A DNA stretch of 64,000 nucleotides from Rummeliibacillus suwonensis (GTDB taxonomy: Bacteria; Bacillota; Bacilli; Bacillales_A; Planococcaceae). The notes below the pieces were generated by a model. It made no database searches and was not told the DNA's origin. It saw nothing but the letters and a program-made list of their open reading frames with translations. This document shows positions 54,781 to 64,000 of the stretch, in pieces (position 1 is the first letter of the stretch; every line of letters starts with the position of its first letter). The DNA is taken from positions 2,603,078 to 2,667,077 of the forward strand of contig NZ_VCBL01000001.1 in NCBI RefSeq assembly GCF_007896435.1. The letters run 5' to 3'. A program made the position numbers and the translations under genes.

Positions 54781-57639
54781 GGCGCTGAGCACTGCCTCTT
54801 CTATGCGGCTACGATCTCGTTGTAAAATTTTCTTTAAATAAACGCCGGTGTAAGAGCCTTCCGTTTCAGCTACCTGCTCTGGTGTTCCCTTTGCAATAAC
54901 AGTCCCACCTTTATCTCCACCTTCAGGCCCCATATCAATAATATAATCTACTGTTTTAATGACATCTAAGTTATGTTCAATAACCAATACCGTATCGCCA
55001 TTGTCAACTAAACGTTGTAAAACCTTTAATAGGCGAGCAATATCTTCTGTATGAAGTCCTGTAGTCGGTTCGTCTAAAATATAAATGGATTTTCCATTAG
55101 AACGCTTATGCAACTCTGAAGCCAATTTTACACGTTGCGCTTCACCACCGGATAATGTGGTAGCAGGTTGCCCCAATTTAATGTATCCCAAACCTACGTC
55201 TACAATCGTTTGTAATTTACGAGCGATCTTCGGAATATTTTTGAAGAATTCTAATGCATCTTCAACAGTCATCTCTAGTACATCAGAGATGCTCTTATCT
55301 TTGTATTTTACTTCCAAAGTTTCTCGATTATATCGTTTGCCATGACATACTTCACATGGTACGTAAACATCTGGTAAAAAATGCATTTCAATTTTAATAA
55401 TACCGTCTCCACGGCATGCCTCACATCGGCCACCCTTAACATTAAAACTGAAACGCCCTTTTTTATAGCCGCGTACTTTTGCTTCATTCGTTACGGCAAA
55501 AACATCACGTATATCATCAAATACACCTGTATATGTGGCTGGATTAGAGCGTGGGGTACGGCCGATTGGTGATTGGTCTACATCAATTACTTTTTCTAAT
55601 TGGTCGATTCCTTCAATATCCTTCACTTCACCCGGTTTTATTTTTGCACCATTTAGCTTTTGAGCTAATGTTTTGTAAAGTACTTCATTGACTAATGTAC
55701 TTTTTCCGGATCCAGAAACACCAGTAACTGCAATAAACACACCTAATGGAAGATCTACTTTCACATTCTTTAAGTTGTTTTCCTTGGCTCCTTTAATCTT
55801 TAAGTAACGACCATCTGGTTTTCTTCGTTCTAACGGCAGAGGAATAAATTTTTTTCCACTTAAATATTGACCAGTCAATGATTTTTTATTTTTCATCACT
55901 TGTTGTGGTGTACCAGCTGCAACAATTTCACCGCCATGTACGCCCGCTCCTGGACCAACATCGATTAAATAATCTGCCGCAAGCATCGTATCTTCATCAT
56001 GCTCAACGACAATTAAAGTGTTTCCCAAGTCGCGCATACTTTGTAATGTTGCAATCAATCTATCATTATCACGTTGATGCAAACCGATAGAAGGTTCATC
56101 TAAAATATAAAGAACCCCTGTTAAACGCGATCCGATTTGAGTTGCAAGACGAATTCGTTGTGCTTCACCACCAGAAAGAGTTCCCGCTGAACGATTTAAC
56201 GTCAAATAATCTAACCCTACATTGATTAAAAAGCTAAGGCGTTCTTGGATCTCTCTTAAAATTAGGTGTGCAATCTGCATATCCTTTTCAGATAATTTTA
56301 GTTCGCTGAAAAATGTGTAAGCCTCTTTGATTGATAATTCCGTCACTTCACCAATATGTCTATCTGCGATTTTCACTGCTAATGTTTCTTTCTTTAAACG
56401 ATGCCCATGACAAGATGGACAAGGTTGCTGTGCCATATACTTTTCCATTTGTTCACGAATATAATCGGAAGATGTCTCTTTGTAACGACGTTCTACATTG
56501 TGCAAAACACCTTCAAATTGAATATCCTGATCGCGGATATTTCCAAAATCATTTTCATAGTGGAAGTGGATATAATCTTCCCCTGATCCATATAAAATTT
56601 TATCCATTTGCTCCTTTGGTATTTCTTTTATAGGTATATCCATATCAATTCCATAATGATTGCAAACAGCCTTTAATAATTGTGGATAAAATTGTGAACT
56701 TGTAGGAATCCAAGGCACAATTGCACCTTCGTTTAATGTCACATCCCAATCTGGAATAACAAGCGTCTTATCTACCTCAAGTTTCGTACCAAGGCCATCA
56801 CATTCAGGGCATGCTCCAAATGGACTGTTAAATGAAAACATACGAGGCTCTAACTCTTCAATCGAAAATCCACAAATGGGGCAAGCATGATGCTCGCTGA
56901 ATAGTAACTCTTCAATCCCCATTACATCGACCATAACACGACCATCAGCTAATTTTAATGCCGTTTCTAATGAATCGCTTAAACGTGATTCTATTCCTTC
57001 TTTTAATACAATACGATCAATGACTACTTCAATATTATGCTTTTTGTTTTTTTCTAATTCGATATGATCATCTAAATCGCGAAGTTCTCCATCTATTCGT
57101 GCACGTACATAGCCTTGTTTTTTTAAATCCTCTAATAATTTTACATGCGTTCCCTTTCGTCCTGATACCATAGGCGCTAATAATTGCAATTTCGTTCTTT
57201 CTGGATATTGTACGATTCGATCAACCATTTGTTCAATCGTTTGTGAAGTGATCTCAATACCATGTTCCGGGCAAATGGGTTTCCCCACACGCGCAAATAG
57301 TAAACGTAAATAATCATAGATTTCCGTCACGGTCCCTACTGTTGAACGAGGGTTTCGGCTCGTCGTTTTTTGGTCAATAGAAATCGCTGGTGACAATCCT
57401 TCAATCGCATCTACATCCGGTTTATCCATCTGTCCTAAAAATTGTCGTGCATAGGCAGATAAGGATTCTACATAACGTCTTTGTCCTTCTGCATAAATCG
57501 TATCGAATGCAAGTGATGATTTTCCAGAACCTGAAAGCCCAGTCATGACAACTAATTGGTCTCGCGGAATTTTCACATTGATGTTTTTTAAATTATTTGC
57601 TCGTGCGCCTTGTACAATGATTTCTTGATTTTTCAACAT
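54772..57639 (-). CDS. uvrA: Excinuclease ABC subunit A
   Basis: 955 residues; damage-sensing ATPase of nucleotide excision repair. Two ATP sites (GLSGSGKSS and GVSGSGKST, with LSGGEAQR twice and ILDEPS/ILDEPT) and the Cys zinc modules (CPICGF...CPECDG; CEACRG...CEVCHG). ATG 57639 is 2 bp after uvrB, with AAGGA from the end of uvrB; TTG 57636 is an alternative. Confidence 0.97.
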   Translation of the reverse strand: MLKNQEIIVQGARANNLKNINVKIPRDQLVVMTGLSGSGKSSLAFDTIYAEGQRRYVESLSAYARQFLGQMDKPDVDAIEGLSPAISIDQKTTSRNPRSTVGTVTEIYDYLRLLFARVGKPICPEHGIEITSQTIEQMVDRIVQYPERTKLQLLAPMVSGRKGTHVKLLEDLKKQGYVRARIDGELRDLDDHIELEKNKKHNIEVVIDRIVLKEGIESRLSDSLETALKLADGRVMVDVMGIEELLFSEHHACPICGFSIEELEPRMFSFNSPFGACPECDGLGTKLEVDKTLVIPDWDVTLNEGAIVPWIPTSSQFYPQLLKAVCNHYGIDMDIPIKEIPKEQMDKILYGSGEDYIHFHYENDFGNIRDQDIQFEGVLHNVERRYKETSSDYIREQMEKYMAQQPCPSCHGHRLKKETLAVKIADRHIGEVTELSIKEAYTFFSELKLSEKDMQIAHLILREIQERLSFLINVGLDYLTLNRSAGTLSGGEAQRIRLATQIGSRLTGVLYILDEPSIGLHQRDNDRLIATLQSMRDLGNTLIVVEHDEDTMLAADYLIDVGPGAGVHGGEIVAAGTPQQVMKNKKSLTGQYLSGKKFIPLPLERRKPDGRYLKIKGAKENNLKNVKVDLPLGVFIAVTGVSGSGKSTLVNEVLYKTLAQKLNGAKIKPGEVKDIEGIDQLEKVIDVDQSPIGRTPRSNPATYTGVFDDIRDVFAVTNEAKVRGYKKGRFSFNVKGGRCEACRGDGIIKIEMHFLPDVYVPCEVCHGKRYNRETLEVKYKDKSISDVLEMTVEDALEFFKNIPKIARKLQTIVDVGLGYIKLGQPATTLSGGEAQRVKLASELHKRSNGKSIYILDEPTTGLHTEDIARLLKVLQRLVDNGDTVLVIEHNLDVIKTVDYIIDMGPEGGDKGGTVIAKGTPEQVAETEGSYTGVYLKKILQRDRSRIEEAVLSAKK

Positions 57640-57641
57640 TC

Positions 57642-59624
57642 TCATCCTTCCGCTTTCAATTCTAAAATCGTATCCCGAAGTTCAGCTGCACGCTCGAAAT
57701 CGAGTGCTTTTGCCGCTTCTTTCATTTCTTTTTCTAATGATTCTAGTAATGTTGTCTTTTCAGCTTTCGTTAACTTTTTACCATTTGTTGCTTTCGTTAA
57801 GTATGATTCTGATTTTTCTGCCGCCTGTGTTGCACGAATGACATCCCGAATTTCCTTTTGAATGGTTTTCGGTATAATATGATTTTTCTCATTATAAGCC
57901 ATCTGAATAGTACGTCGGCGATTGGTTTCCTCAATCGCTTTTCTCATTGAGTCTGTTATTTGATCAGCATACATAATAACATGTCCATTCGCATTACGAG
58001 CAGCACGTCCAATTGTTTGAATAAGGGAACGTTCTGAACGTAAAAAACCTTCTTTATCTGCATCTAAAATGGTTACCAATGAAACCTCTGGAATATCTAA
58101 ACCTTCACGCAACAAGTTAATGCCCACTAAAACATCATAAGTGCCTATTCGTAATTCACGAATGATTTCAATTCGTTCCAATGTTTTGATTTCGGAATGC
58201 AAATATTGAACTTTGATGCCCATTTCTTTTAAATAATCCGTTAAATCCTCTGACATTTTTTTCGTTAATGTAGTGACGAGTACCCGTTCATTTCGTTCAA
58301 CACATTGTTGAATTTCATCGATCAGATTGTCAATTTGTCCTTCAATCGGACGTACTTCAATCTCAGGATCTAGCAAACCCGTTGGACGAATGATCTGCTC
58401 AACTGTTTCAGGCGTATGTTCTAACTCATAAGGTCCTGGTGTTGCCGATACATAAATGGCATTATGAATATGTTTTTCAAATTCTTCAAATCTTAATGGC
58501 CGATTATCCAATGCTGAGGGTAAACGGAATCCATGATCTACTAATACATTTTTCCGCGCCTGGTCGCCATTGTACATCCCTCGAATTTGCGGTAATGTAA
58601 CATGGCTTTCATCGATAACTAATAAAAAATCTTCAGGGAAATAATCTAGTAATGTATAGGGGGTTACTCCTGGCTCTCGCAATGTTAAATGACGTGAATA
58701 GTTTTCAATTCCTGAACAAAAACCCATTTCACGCATCATTTCCAAATCATAATTTGTTCTTTGCTCTAATCGTTGGGCTTCCAATAATTTATCTTCTGCG
58801 CGTAGTTTTGCTAATCGATCTTTTAATTCATCTTCTATATTTTCAATGGCTTTTACTAATTTCTCTTCACGTGTAACGAAGTGGGAAGCTGGGAAGATAG
58901 CGATATGTTCACGATCACCTAATACTTCACCAGTCAGTGCATCGATTTCACGAATTCGATCGACTTCATCTCCAAAAAACTCAATTCGGATACATCGTTC
59001 ATCGCGAGAAGCTGGGAAAATCTCAACTACATCTCCTCGAACTCTAAACTTACCACGAGTAAAGTTGATATCATTTCGTTCGTATTGAATATCTACTAAT
59101 TTTCGTAATAATTGATTTCTTTCAATTTCCATACCTGTTCGAATAGAAACGACCATTTCTCGATATTCTTCCGGATTACCTAAACCATAAATACAAGAAA
59201 CGGATGCAATAATAATGACATCTTCTCTTTCAAACAATGAAGATGTAGCAGAATGTCTAAGCTTATCAATTTCATCATTAATGCTAGCATCTTTTTCAAT
59301 GTACGTATCTGTTTGTGGCACATACGCTTCTGGTTGGTAGTAATCATAATAACTGACAAAATACTCTACCGCATTATTGGGGAAAAACTCTTTAAATTCA
59401 CTGTATAACTGTCCCGCAAGTGTCTTGTTATGTGCGATGACAAGAGTTGGCTTTTTCACTTCTTTTATGACATTCGAAATAGTGAAAGTTTTCCCTGTTC
59501 CCGTTGCTCCAAGTAGCGTTTGGTGCTTTTTACCTTGTTGCACACCTTCCACAAGTTGACGAATGGCCGTTGGTTGGTCTCCACTTGGTTTATAGTTCGA
59601 ATGCAAATCAAATTCTTGCCCCAT
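57642..59624 (-). CDS. uvrB: Excinuclease ABC subunit B
   Basis: 660-residue helicase-like repair protein. Walker [10 protein letters not shown], beta-hairpin [13 protein letters not shown], motif [10 protein letters not shown], motif [10 protein letters not shown] and the C-terminal UVR domain ([20 protein letters not shown]) that meets UvrC. ATG 59624 has GAGGAGG upstream. First gene of uvrBA. Confidence 0.97.
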   Translation of the reverse strand: MGQEFDLHSNYKPSGDQPTAIRQLVEGVQQGKKHQTLLGATGTGKTFTISNVIKEVKKPTLVIAHNKTLAGQLYSEFKEFFPNNAVEYFVSYYDYYQPEAYVPQTDTYIEKDASINDEIDKLRHSATSSLFEREDVIIIASVSCIYGLGNPEEYREMVVSIRTGMEIERNQLLRKLVDIQYERNDINFTRGKFRVRGDVVEIFPASRDERCIRIEFFGDEVDRIREIDALTGEVLGDREHIAIFPASHFVTREEKLVKAIENIEDELKDRLAKLRAEDKLLEAQRLEQRTNYDLEMMREMGFCSGIENYSRHLTLREPGVTPYTLLDYFPEDFLLVIDESHVTLPQIRGMYNGDQARKNVLVDHGFRLPSALDNRPLRFEEFEKHIHNAIYVSATPGPYELEHTPETVEQIIRPTGLLDPEIEVRPIEGQIDNLIDEIQQCVERNERVLVTTLTKKMSEDLTDYLKEMGIKVQYLHSEIKTLERIEIIRELRIGTYDVLVGINLLREGLDIPEVSLVTILDADKEGFLRSERSLIQTIGRAARNANGHVIMYADQITDSMRKAIEETNRRRTIQMAYNEKNHIIPKTIQKEIRDVIRATQAAEKSESYLTKATNGKKLTKAEKTTLLESLEKEMKEAAKALDFERAAELRDTILELKAEG

Positions 59625-60088
59625 ATTTTCTTCCTCCTCGCACGTTACCATCTAATGGCTATATTTTAACATAGCTGTTACCAAATATCGAGAAAATGAC
59701 GAACGTACGTTTTAGCATTATACAACTTTCTTACTTGAATCACTTTAATTATCCAAAAACAGGAATATAGGTTATTTCAATATTTATTTCTGGCAAAGTT
59801 TTGCGAAAAAACAAATAAAAAACAGTTTATTTAAAGTCTTTCGCTCCAATCAAACTATTCATTTTGTTCAGATAAACCGTCCTTTTTACCAACTAAATGA
59901 TTACTTTTGTCATTTTTGTGTACCAAATACTGTTTGATAGTATAGGAAAAACATCAAGAATTTGCAAACTTTTTATTTTCTCATCATATTTTCAGGTGAA
60001 AGCTGGTGATATCATACACAATTCATATTCAATTAATAGCTATTACATATTTCTTTAGCAAAAGATAAGAATCTCGAAGGAGGAAAGT
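59625..60088. other. Intergenic region between uvrB and comK
   Basis: Divergent promoter region, very AT-rich. ComK boxes (AAAA-N5-TTTT) might exist; AAAAAACAGTTTA near 59818 matches 7 of 8 key positions, but base composition makes this weak. No coding frame. Confidence 0.4.
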
Positions 60089-60664
60089 ATGATGGAATAC
60101 GAAATCGTTAATCTTTATGATTTTTGTTTAACACCGAATATTTGCATGCTGAAACCAATTGTTTTGGATGGTCATAACTATTCGCTCATTTTAGAATTAG
60201 AAAAAACATATGTGGTACCCTGCACAATAATACGTTTAATGAATCGGATTTGTGCATCTTTAGGAACTAAATTAGATGCTACTTTAGAATATTCCAACAG
60301 TATTTTCAAAAATGTTCATCTCAAAAATAGTAGAGAGGAAAATATGATTAAGCTCCCTATTGTTTTATCGCTTATTAACCAATTTTATATTTTCTTTCCT
60401 ACAGCTTCTCCTAAAAAGAAGCACAATTCATGGATCTTATGGCAAAATTTCAGAGGGCATTCTATTATTGGTGATCACGACGGTATCGGCCTGCATTTTA
60501 AGAACGATGTCTACACGGAAGAACAGATTAGTTTTGTCACTCTTTCGAGACAGCAATACTATGCGTCCATTTTATATTTTCGTCATATGGATGATATACT
60601 GCGGAAACATCATCCACTTGAATTACTATTTACTGCTCGCACTGACTTATTTCTTGCGCCTTAG
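60089..60664 (+). CDS. comK: Competence transcription factor ComK
   Basis: 191 residues, fitting ComK by the core ENMIKLPIVLSLINQFYIFF, PTASPKKKHNSWI with the family's W-I, and the upstream CTIIRLMNRICASLGTKLDA (B. subtilis: VDRSCRFFGSS). ComK activates DNA uptake genes. The N-terminus is short. Where B. subtilis ComK has its MecA/ClpC motif (FMLYPK), this protein has LLFTAR, so recognition by MecA may differ. AGGAGG lies 5 nt before ATG 60089 and 8 nt before ATG 60092. The 3' end overlaps the convergent gene by 35 bp. Confidence 0.78.
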   Translation: MMEYEIVNLYDFCLTPNICMLKPIVLDGHNYSLILELEKTYVVPCTIIRLMNRICASLGTKLDATLEYSNSIFKNVHLKNSREENMIKLPIVLSLINQFYIFFPTASPKKKHNSWILWQNFRGHSIIGDHDGIGLHFKNDVYTEEQISFVTLSRQQYYASILYFRHMDDILRKHHPLELLFTARTDLFLAP

Positions 60665-61007
60665 CTAAATAATAGGACAATAATTCTTCTACATGGTTAC
60701 GCAAACGGATATTCGAATAACGGCGTGAATCTTGTACACGCTGGTGCATAAAAATATATTCTGAAAACAGGTCATCTCGTTCCCCACGTAATACTTGTAG
60801 TTGATTTTTTCGCAAATAGCGTTTCGTATTCGCAAGTTCCTTTTGAACATATTGGATCGTCTGCTCAACTAATTTTAGATAGGGCTGTTTCAATTTAAAG
60901 GTTCCTTGTTCAAACGCTTGATAGTCTCTTTGGAGAATCTGCAAAACCATTGGTAAATAAATAACCTGTTCTAACATTTGGATTGCTTCTTTTGATAATT
61001 TTAACAT
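60630..61007 (-). CDS. YhjD-like helical protein
   Basis: 125 residues, all-helical, no signal or TM. VIYLPMVLQILQRDYQAFEQ, GTFKLKQPYLKLVEQTIQYV and SNIRLRNHVEELLSYYL resemble B. subtilis YhjD, which also lies near comK; I rely on memory for this match. Function unknown. ATG 61007 has GGAGG 7 nt upstream. Convergent and overlapping with comK. Confidence 0.65.
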   Translation of the reverse strand: MLKLSKEAIQMLEQVIYLPMVLQILQRDYQAFEQGTFKLKQPYLKLVEQTIQYVQKELANTKRYLRKNQLQVLRGERDDLFSEYIFMHQRVQDSRRYSNIRLRNHVEELLSYYLAKAQEISQCEQ

Positions 61008-61117
61008 CATTCCACCTCCAAATAAAGAACAAATGTTCTATTTTATATTTTACAACGATCCTAAATTTTTGACAAGTTAAAAAGAAACAGATGTTCTTAA
61101 TTGAAGTTTTGCATTAA

Positions 61118-61255
61118 AATATCAAATATGTTGATGATTCAATTTTCTCCACGAGATATAGTGTATTGGCTGATTTCCGCTATGGCTTGCTCTCTTTCCT
61201 GTGGGCGGAACATTGAAGCTTCCTTCGCAAAGCTGAGGTGTCTCAAATGTTCGCT
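61118..61255 (+). repeat. Degenerate copy of a widespread Bacillaceae intergenic repeat
   Basis: GGCTGATTTCCGCTATGG, TTTCCTGTGGGCGGAACATT, CTTCGCAAAGCTGAGGTGT and CTCAAATGTTCGCTC match the GC-rich repeat common in Bacillaceae and Planococcaceae genomes, whose typical form reads GCTGATTTCCGCT, then CGCTTTCC and GGCGG blocks. It abuts array 3. Confidence 0.7.
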
Positions 61256-61842
61256 CGTAGGGTTATTTGCTCTTTCTGGGGATTTATTTGCTCTCTCTGA
61301 AACTTTATTCACTCTCTCGGAGAGGGTATTTGCTCTTTCCGAGGATTTATTTGCTCTCTGGGGATTTATTTGCTCTTCCCAAGACTTTATTTGCTCTTTC
61401 TGAAACTTTATTCGCTCTCTCGGAAAGGGTATTTGCTCTTCCCGAGGATTTATTCGCTCTCTGGGGATTTATTCGCTCTTTCCAAGACTTTATTTGCTCT
61501 TTCTGAAACTTTATTTGCTCTCTCGGAAAGGATATTTGCTCTTTCCGAGGATTTATTCGCTCTCTAGGGATTTATTCGCTCTTTCCAAGACTTTATTTAC
61601 TCTTTCTGAAACTTTATTCGCTCTCTCGGAAAGGGTATTTGCTCTTCCCGAGGATTTATTCGCTCTCTGGGGATTTATTCGCTCTTCCCAAGACTTTATT
61701 CGCTCTCTCGGAAAGGGTATTTGCTCTTTCCGAGGATTTATTTGCTCTCTGGGGATTTAATCGCTCTTCCCAAGACTTTATTTGCTCTTTCTGAAACTTT
61801 ATTCGCTCTCTCGGAAAGGGTATTTGCTCTTTCCACAGGACA
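61256..61842 (+). repeat. Minisatellite array 3 with a 103-bp higher-order unit
   Basis: About 28 subunits of 19-22 bp around TTTATTYGCTCTYTC. The variant GGGTATTTGCTCTTYCCGAG marks higher-order units starting near 61325, 61427, 61530, 61633, 61715 and 61818: spacing 102-103 bp except one of 82, which lost one subunit. The array ends in TTTGCTCTTTCCACAGGACA, again like the adjacent Bacillaceae repeat. Frames are open on the plus strand but repetitive only; not taken as coding. Confidence 0.85.
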
Positions 61843-62030
61843 TTGAATCGTCTTCACCGAGTTAAGCACCGTTCGAAGAAAACAGGTTAGCCGTAACAAG
61901 GATCAACATAAATGGAGCTAAAAATACGTGTTTTTTTAGAATTATGCTTAATTTATCATCTGTTTTTTTCTAATCAGCACGCCTGTCAGCTGTAAGAAGA
62001 TGTCATCCGCATTTATCCGCACGCAAAATA
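61843..62030. other. Non-coding stretch after array 3
   Basis: GACATTGAATCGTCTTCACC probably closes the Bacillaceae repeat. The rest is unremarkable and non-coding. Confidence 0.35.
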
Positions 62031-62120
62031 AAAAAAGTACAATTCAAATTGAGATGAAATCTCAAAAGATAGATTTTTCGACCTAACTTTTGGAGTTCAC
62101 ATCACTGAATTGTACTTTTT
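62031..62120. repeat. Long-arm hairpin, second copy of the 44.9-kb repeat
   Basis: Arms AAAAAGTACAATTCA (62032-62046) and TGAATTGTACTTTTT (62106-62120) are perfectly complementary. The loop carries AAAAGATAGATTTTTCGACC and TAACTTTTGGAGTTCACATC, about 80 percent identical to 44930-44972. Possibly an IS3-family end remnant; it could also act as a terminator. Confidence 0.55.
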
Positions 62121-62159
62121 GTTTATTTGATTGTCGATTTCTACTATCAGCAAAATCTA

Positions 62160-62285
62160 TTTTCTTTATCTCTCATTGTATGTTAGCCAAACCAATTAGG
62201 CTTTTACAGACAGTCTCTCCCTCAACTACCCTCTAGCTTATACTTGATTATTGATGTTGGGGACTTACTGTCTGTTAATATAGAT
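62160..62285 (-). repeat. Decayed TTTAT-end element near prfB
   Basis: CTCTCATTGTATGTTAGCC, AACCAATTAGGCTTTTACAG, ACAGTCTCTCCCTCAACTAC and GTTGGGGACTTACTGTCTGT keep the family order; the ends have changed (GTTAATATAGATCAAAG). Confidence 0.5.
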
Positions 62286-62325
62286 CAAAGAAAATTATGA
62301 AACATGAGCCTTCTTCATTTTTACA

Positions 62326-63427
62326 TTACAATTGTGAGCGCAAGTAAGCGTTGATGAATTGGTCAATATCTCCATCCATAACCGCTTGGACATTTCCAGT
62401 TTCGGTATTAGTACGGTGATCCTTAACCATCGAATATGGGTGAAATACATAGGAGCGGATTTGACTACTCCAACCGATTTCTTTTTGTTCACCACGAATA
62501 TCATCCAACTGAGCTTGTTGTTCTTCTACTTTTAATTGATATAATTTCGCTTGTAACATGCTCATCGCTTTTTCACGGTTTTTAATTTGTGAACGTTCTG
62601 CTTGGCATGCCACTACAACACCTGTTGGTAAATGGTGAATGCGGACCGCTGACTCAGTTTTATTGATATGCTGTCCACCAGCACCTGTTGAACGATACGT
62701 ATCGACTTTTAAATCCTCTGGGCGAATTTCAACAGCGATCTCATCTGTGAATTCAGGCATCACATCACAAGAAACGAAAGATGTATGGCGACGTCCTGCC
62801 GCGTCGAATGGGGATATGCGAACTAACCGGTGAACACCTTTTTCTGCTTTTAAATAGCCATATGCATTATGCCCTCTAATCGCAAGCGTTACAGATTTTA
62901 GACCTGCTTCATCCCCTGGTAAATAATCCAATGTTTCCACTTTAAAATCATGTTTTTCAGCCCAACGTGTGTACATGCGTAAAAGCATAGAACCCCAGTC
63001 TTGCGATTCTGTACCGCCTGCACCTGGGTGTAATTCCAAAATAGCATTCTTTTGATCATATGGGTCGCTTAAAAGTAATTGCAATTCAAACTCTGCTGTA
63101 CGATTAGTAAATTCCTCCAACTCATCCCCAAGCTCTTTTTGCAAGCTTTCATCAGGTTCTTCTTTTAAGAGTTCCAATGTCATTTCAAGATTTTCCTGTG
63201 TTTCAACTAATGCATAAAATTCGTTGACAATATCTTTTAAACCCTTTGATTCATTAATGATTTTTTGAGCATTGTTTTGATCATCCCAGAAAGAAGGATC
63301 AAGCATCAACTCGTCTAACTCTTGGATTCGAGCCTCTTTGTTTTCTAAGTCAAAGAGACCCCCTAAAGTCTGCTAATTTCTTAGCCGTATTATCTAACTC
63401 ATTTCGAACATCTGATAATTCGATCAT
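62326..63427 (-). CDS. prfB: Peptide chain release factor 2, with programmed +1 frameshift
   Basis: RF2 ends translation at UGA and UAA. The first 25 codons (63427-63353, [20 protein letters not shown]...) end at CTT followed by an in-frame TGA (63352-63350). An SD-like AGGGGG lies at 63364-63359, 3 nt before CTT, and the base after TGA is C: the classic autoregulatory CTT-TGA-C site. After skipping T63352 the frame continues [15 protein letters not shown] to 62326, 366 residues in total. GGQ ([14 protein letters not shown]) and SPF ([15 protein letters not shown]) are present. GGAGGAATAAAA precedes ATG 63427. Confidence 0.97.
63350..63364 (-). promoter_or_regulatory. prfB programmed frameshift signal
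   Basis: AGGGGG-TCT-CTT-TGA on the minus strand: SD-like stimulator, slippery CTT codon and in-frame UGA. Low RF2 slows termination and favours +1 slippage, which raises RF2. Confidence 0.95.
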
Positions 63428-63585
63428 TTTTATTCCTCCAAAATTATTCTTGATAGGTTCCGATAAATTTCATATTTCATTAATGCTACAGAAGGAGACG
63501 ACTTCCGCCGCAAATTAAGTATTAACATTTGCTATAAATATCGTACTTCTAAAAAACATATCCCTGTATAATTAGAGCCCTTCCT

Positions 63586-63789
63586 ACAAAGTAAAGCTTT
63601 ATACAGTAAGTATTTTCCATTCTCTACTGTATATGAGTTGAATCAATCAGACTTTTACAGTTAATTGATTCCACAATGAGTCTCTGTCTTTCTCTACAGA
63701 AAAAATTTATATAGATTGGCAACAATCGTTCATTGCTTATAAAAATTTACTTAGATTTCAAGGTGAGGGCTTACTGCTCGTTATGCGGG
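63586..63789 (-). mobile_element. TTTAT-end element between prfB and secA
   Basis: Plus strand ACAAAGTAAAGCTTTATAC, hairpin CAGTAAGTATTTT/CTACTG, AATCAATCAGACTTTTACAG, GGTGAGGGCTTACTGCTCGT and left end ATGCGGG followed by ATAAA. 204 bp; the interior has drifted but both ends are readable. Confidence 0.65.
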
Positions 63790-63799
63790 ATAAAACTAC

Positions 63800-63838
63800 A
63801 AAGGAGTTGTCCAAAAATCACATTGGACAGCCCCCTTG
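63800..63838 (-). terminator. secA terminator
   Basis: Minus strand GGGGGCTGTCCAA / TTGGACAACTCC followed by TTTGTAG, about 70 bp past the secA stop codon. Confidence 0.78.
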
Positions 63839-63909
63839 TCAGTTACACTTGAAGATACTGAAAATGATAGAGACAAATTGACTTTTTCAGTATCCTCTCT
63901 ATACTCCAT

Positions 63910-64000
63910 CTAGTGACCAGCACCATGACAGTTTTTATATTTTTTACCGCTACCACAAGGACATAAGTCATTACGACCAATGTTTTGTTTTTTACGGATT
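63910..64000 (-). CDS. secA: Preprotein translocase ATPase SecA, C-terminal end (partial)
   Basis: The last about 30 codons are inside the window: IGRNDLCPCGSGKKYKNCHG then AGH and stop. This is the SEC-C zinc-binding tail (C-x-C-x8-C-H) of SecA, the motor of Sec export. It precedes prfB, as in B. subtilis. The rest of the gene is outside. Confidence 0.93.
   Translation of the reverse strand, partial: IRKKQNIGRNDLCPCGSGKKYKNCHGAGH

Noticed and set aside
61101-61760. Overlapping open frames across array 3
   Set aside because: Repetitive sequence only; starts fall in repeat units and no Shine-Dalgarno is present.
62326-63309. prfB starting at the downstream ATG
   Set aside because: The upstream 25 codons with ribosome-binding site and the CTT-TGA-C frameshift site are plainly present, so the short form is an artefact of ignoring the frameshift.

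Overview
The window reads as a low-GC Gram-positive chromosome of the order Bacillales. Gene order follows Bacillus subtilis in several blocks: pepF-coiA-mecA-spx-opp-trpS-fabF-fabH, yitU-yitV-yitW, yisK-yisL-addAB, ftsEX-ctpB-minJ-csbA-uvrAB, and prfB-secA. The order of these blocks differs from B. subtilis, and a clpB lacking the N-domain sits among them. From this I infer the Lysinibacillus/Rummeliibacillus/Kurthia side of the Bacillales (Planococcaceae). That placement is inference, not something the sequence proves.

Layout. 1-10 kb (minus strand): competence and stress genes (coiA, mecA, spx) and the oppABCDF oligopeptide importer. 10-15 kb: a DUF3899 membrane protein, T-box-controlled trpS, and the fabH-fabF pair behind a FapR-type operator. 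15-22 kb: an N-domain-less clpB under two CtsR boxes, the first minisatellite array, an Fnr oxygen sensor, and a Vex-like ABC exporter. 22-26 kb: a four-gene partner-switching and chemoreceptor operon (PP2C phosphatase, switch kinase, MCP, STAS). 26-31 kb: yitW/yitV/yitU and degV, with a foreign-looking insert (secreted protein plus integrase relic) between yitV and yitU. 31-44 kb: a membrane-anchored, probably dead GH13 protein, yisL, yisK, a DUF418 protein and addAB. 44-54 kb: TVP38, csbA, minJ, ctpB, a thioredoxin-like protein, an M23 hydrolase, ftsX and ftsE, then a YvlB-like protein. 54-64 kb: uvrAB, comK, a YhjD-like gene, prfB with its +1 frameshift, and the 3' end of secA.

Three layers of repeats fill the intergenic space. 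(1) About fifteen copies, full-length or decayed, of a 90-215 bp structured element. By its ends it inserts 3' of TTTAT, and it looks like a non-autonomous IS200/IS605-type element whose body could fold like the omega RNA of TnpB systems. One copy can be compared with a related empty site in the same window, which gives its exact boundaries. (2) Three minisatellite arrays of 21-bp half-units around TTTATTYGCTCT; one has a 103-bp higher-order repeat. (3) Degenerate copies of a repeat I recognise as widespread in Bacillaceae, which flank or seed the arrays.

Functionally, three competence proteins (CoiA, MecA, ComK) lie in one window, though far apart. FtsEX with an adjacent coiled-coil M23 hydrolase, CtpB and MinJ form a cell-wall/division/sporulation cluster. 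The most unusual protein-level items are the switch/MCP operon, the GH13 pseudoenzyme and the ATT start inferred for coiA. No CRISPR array, rRNA or tRNA gene was seen.
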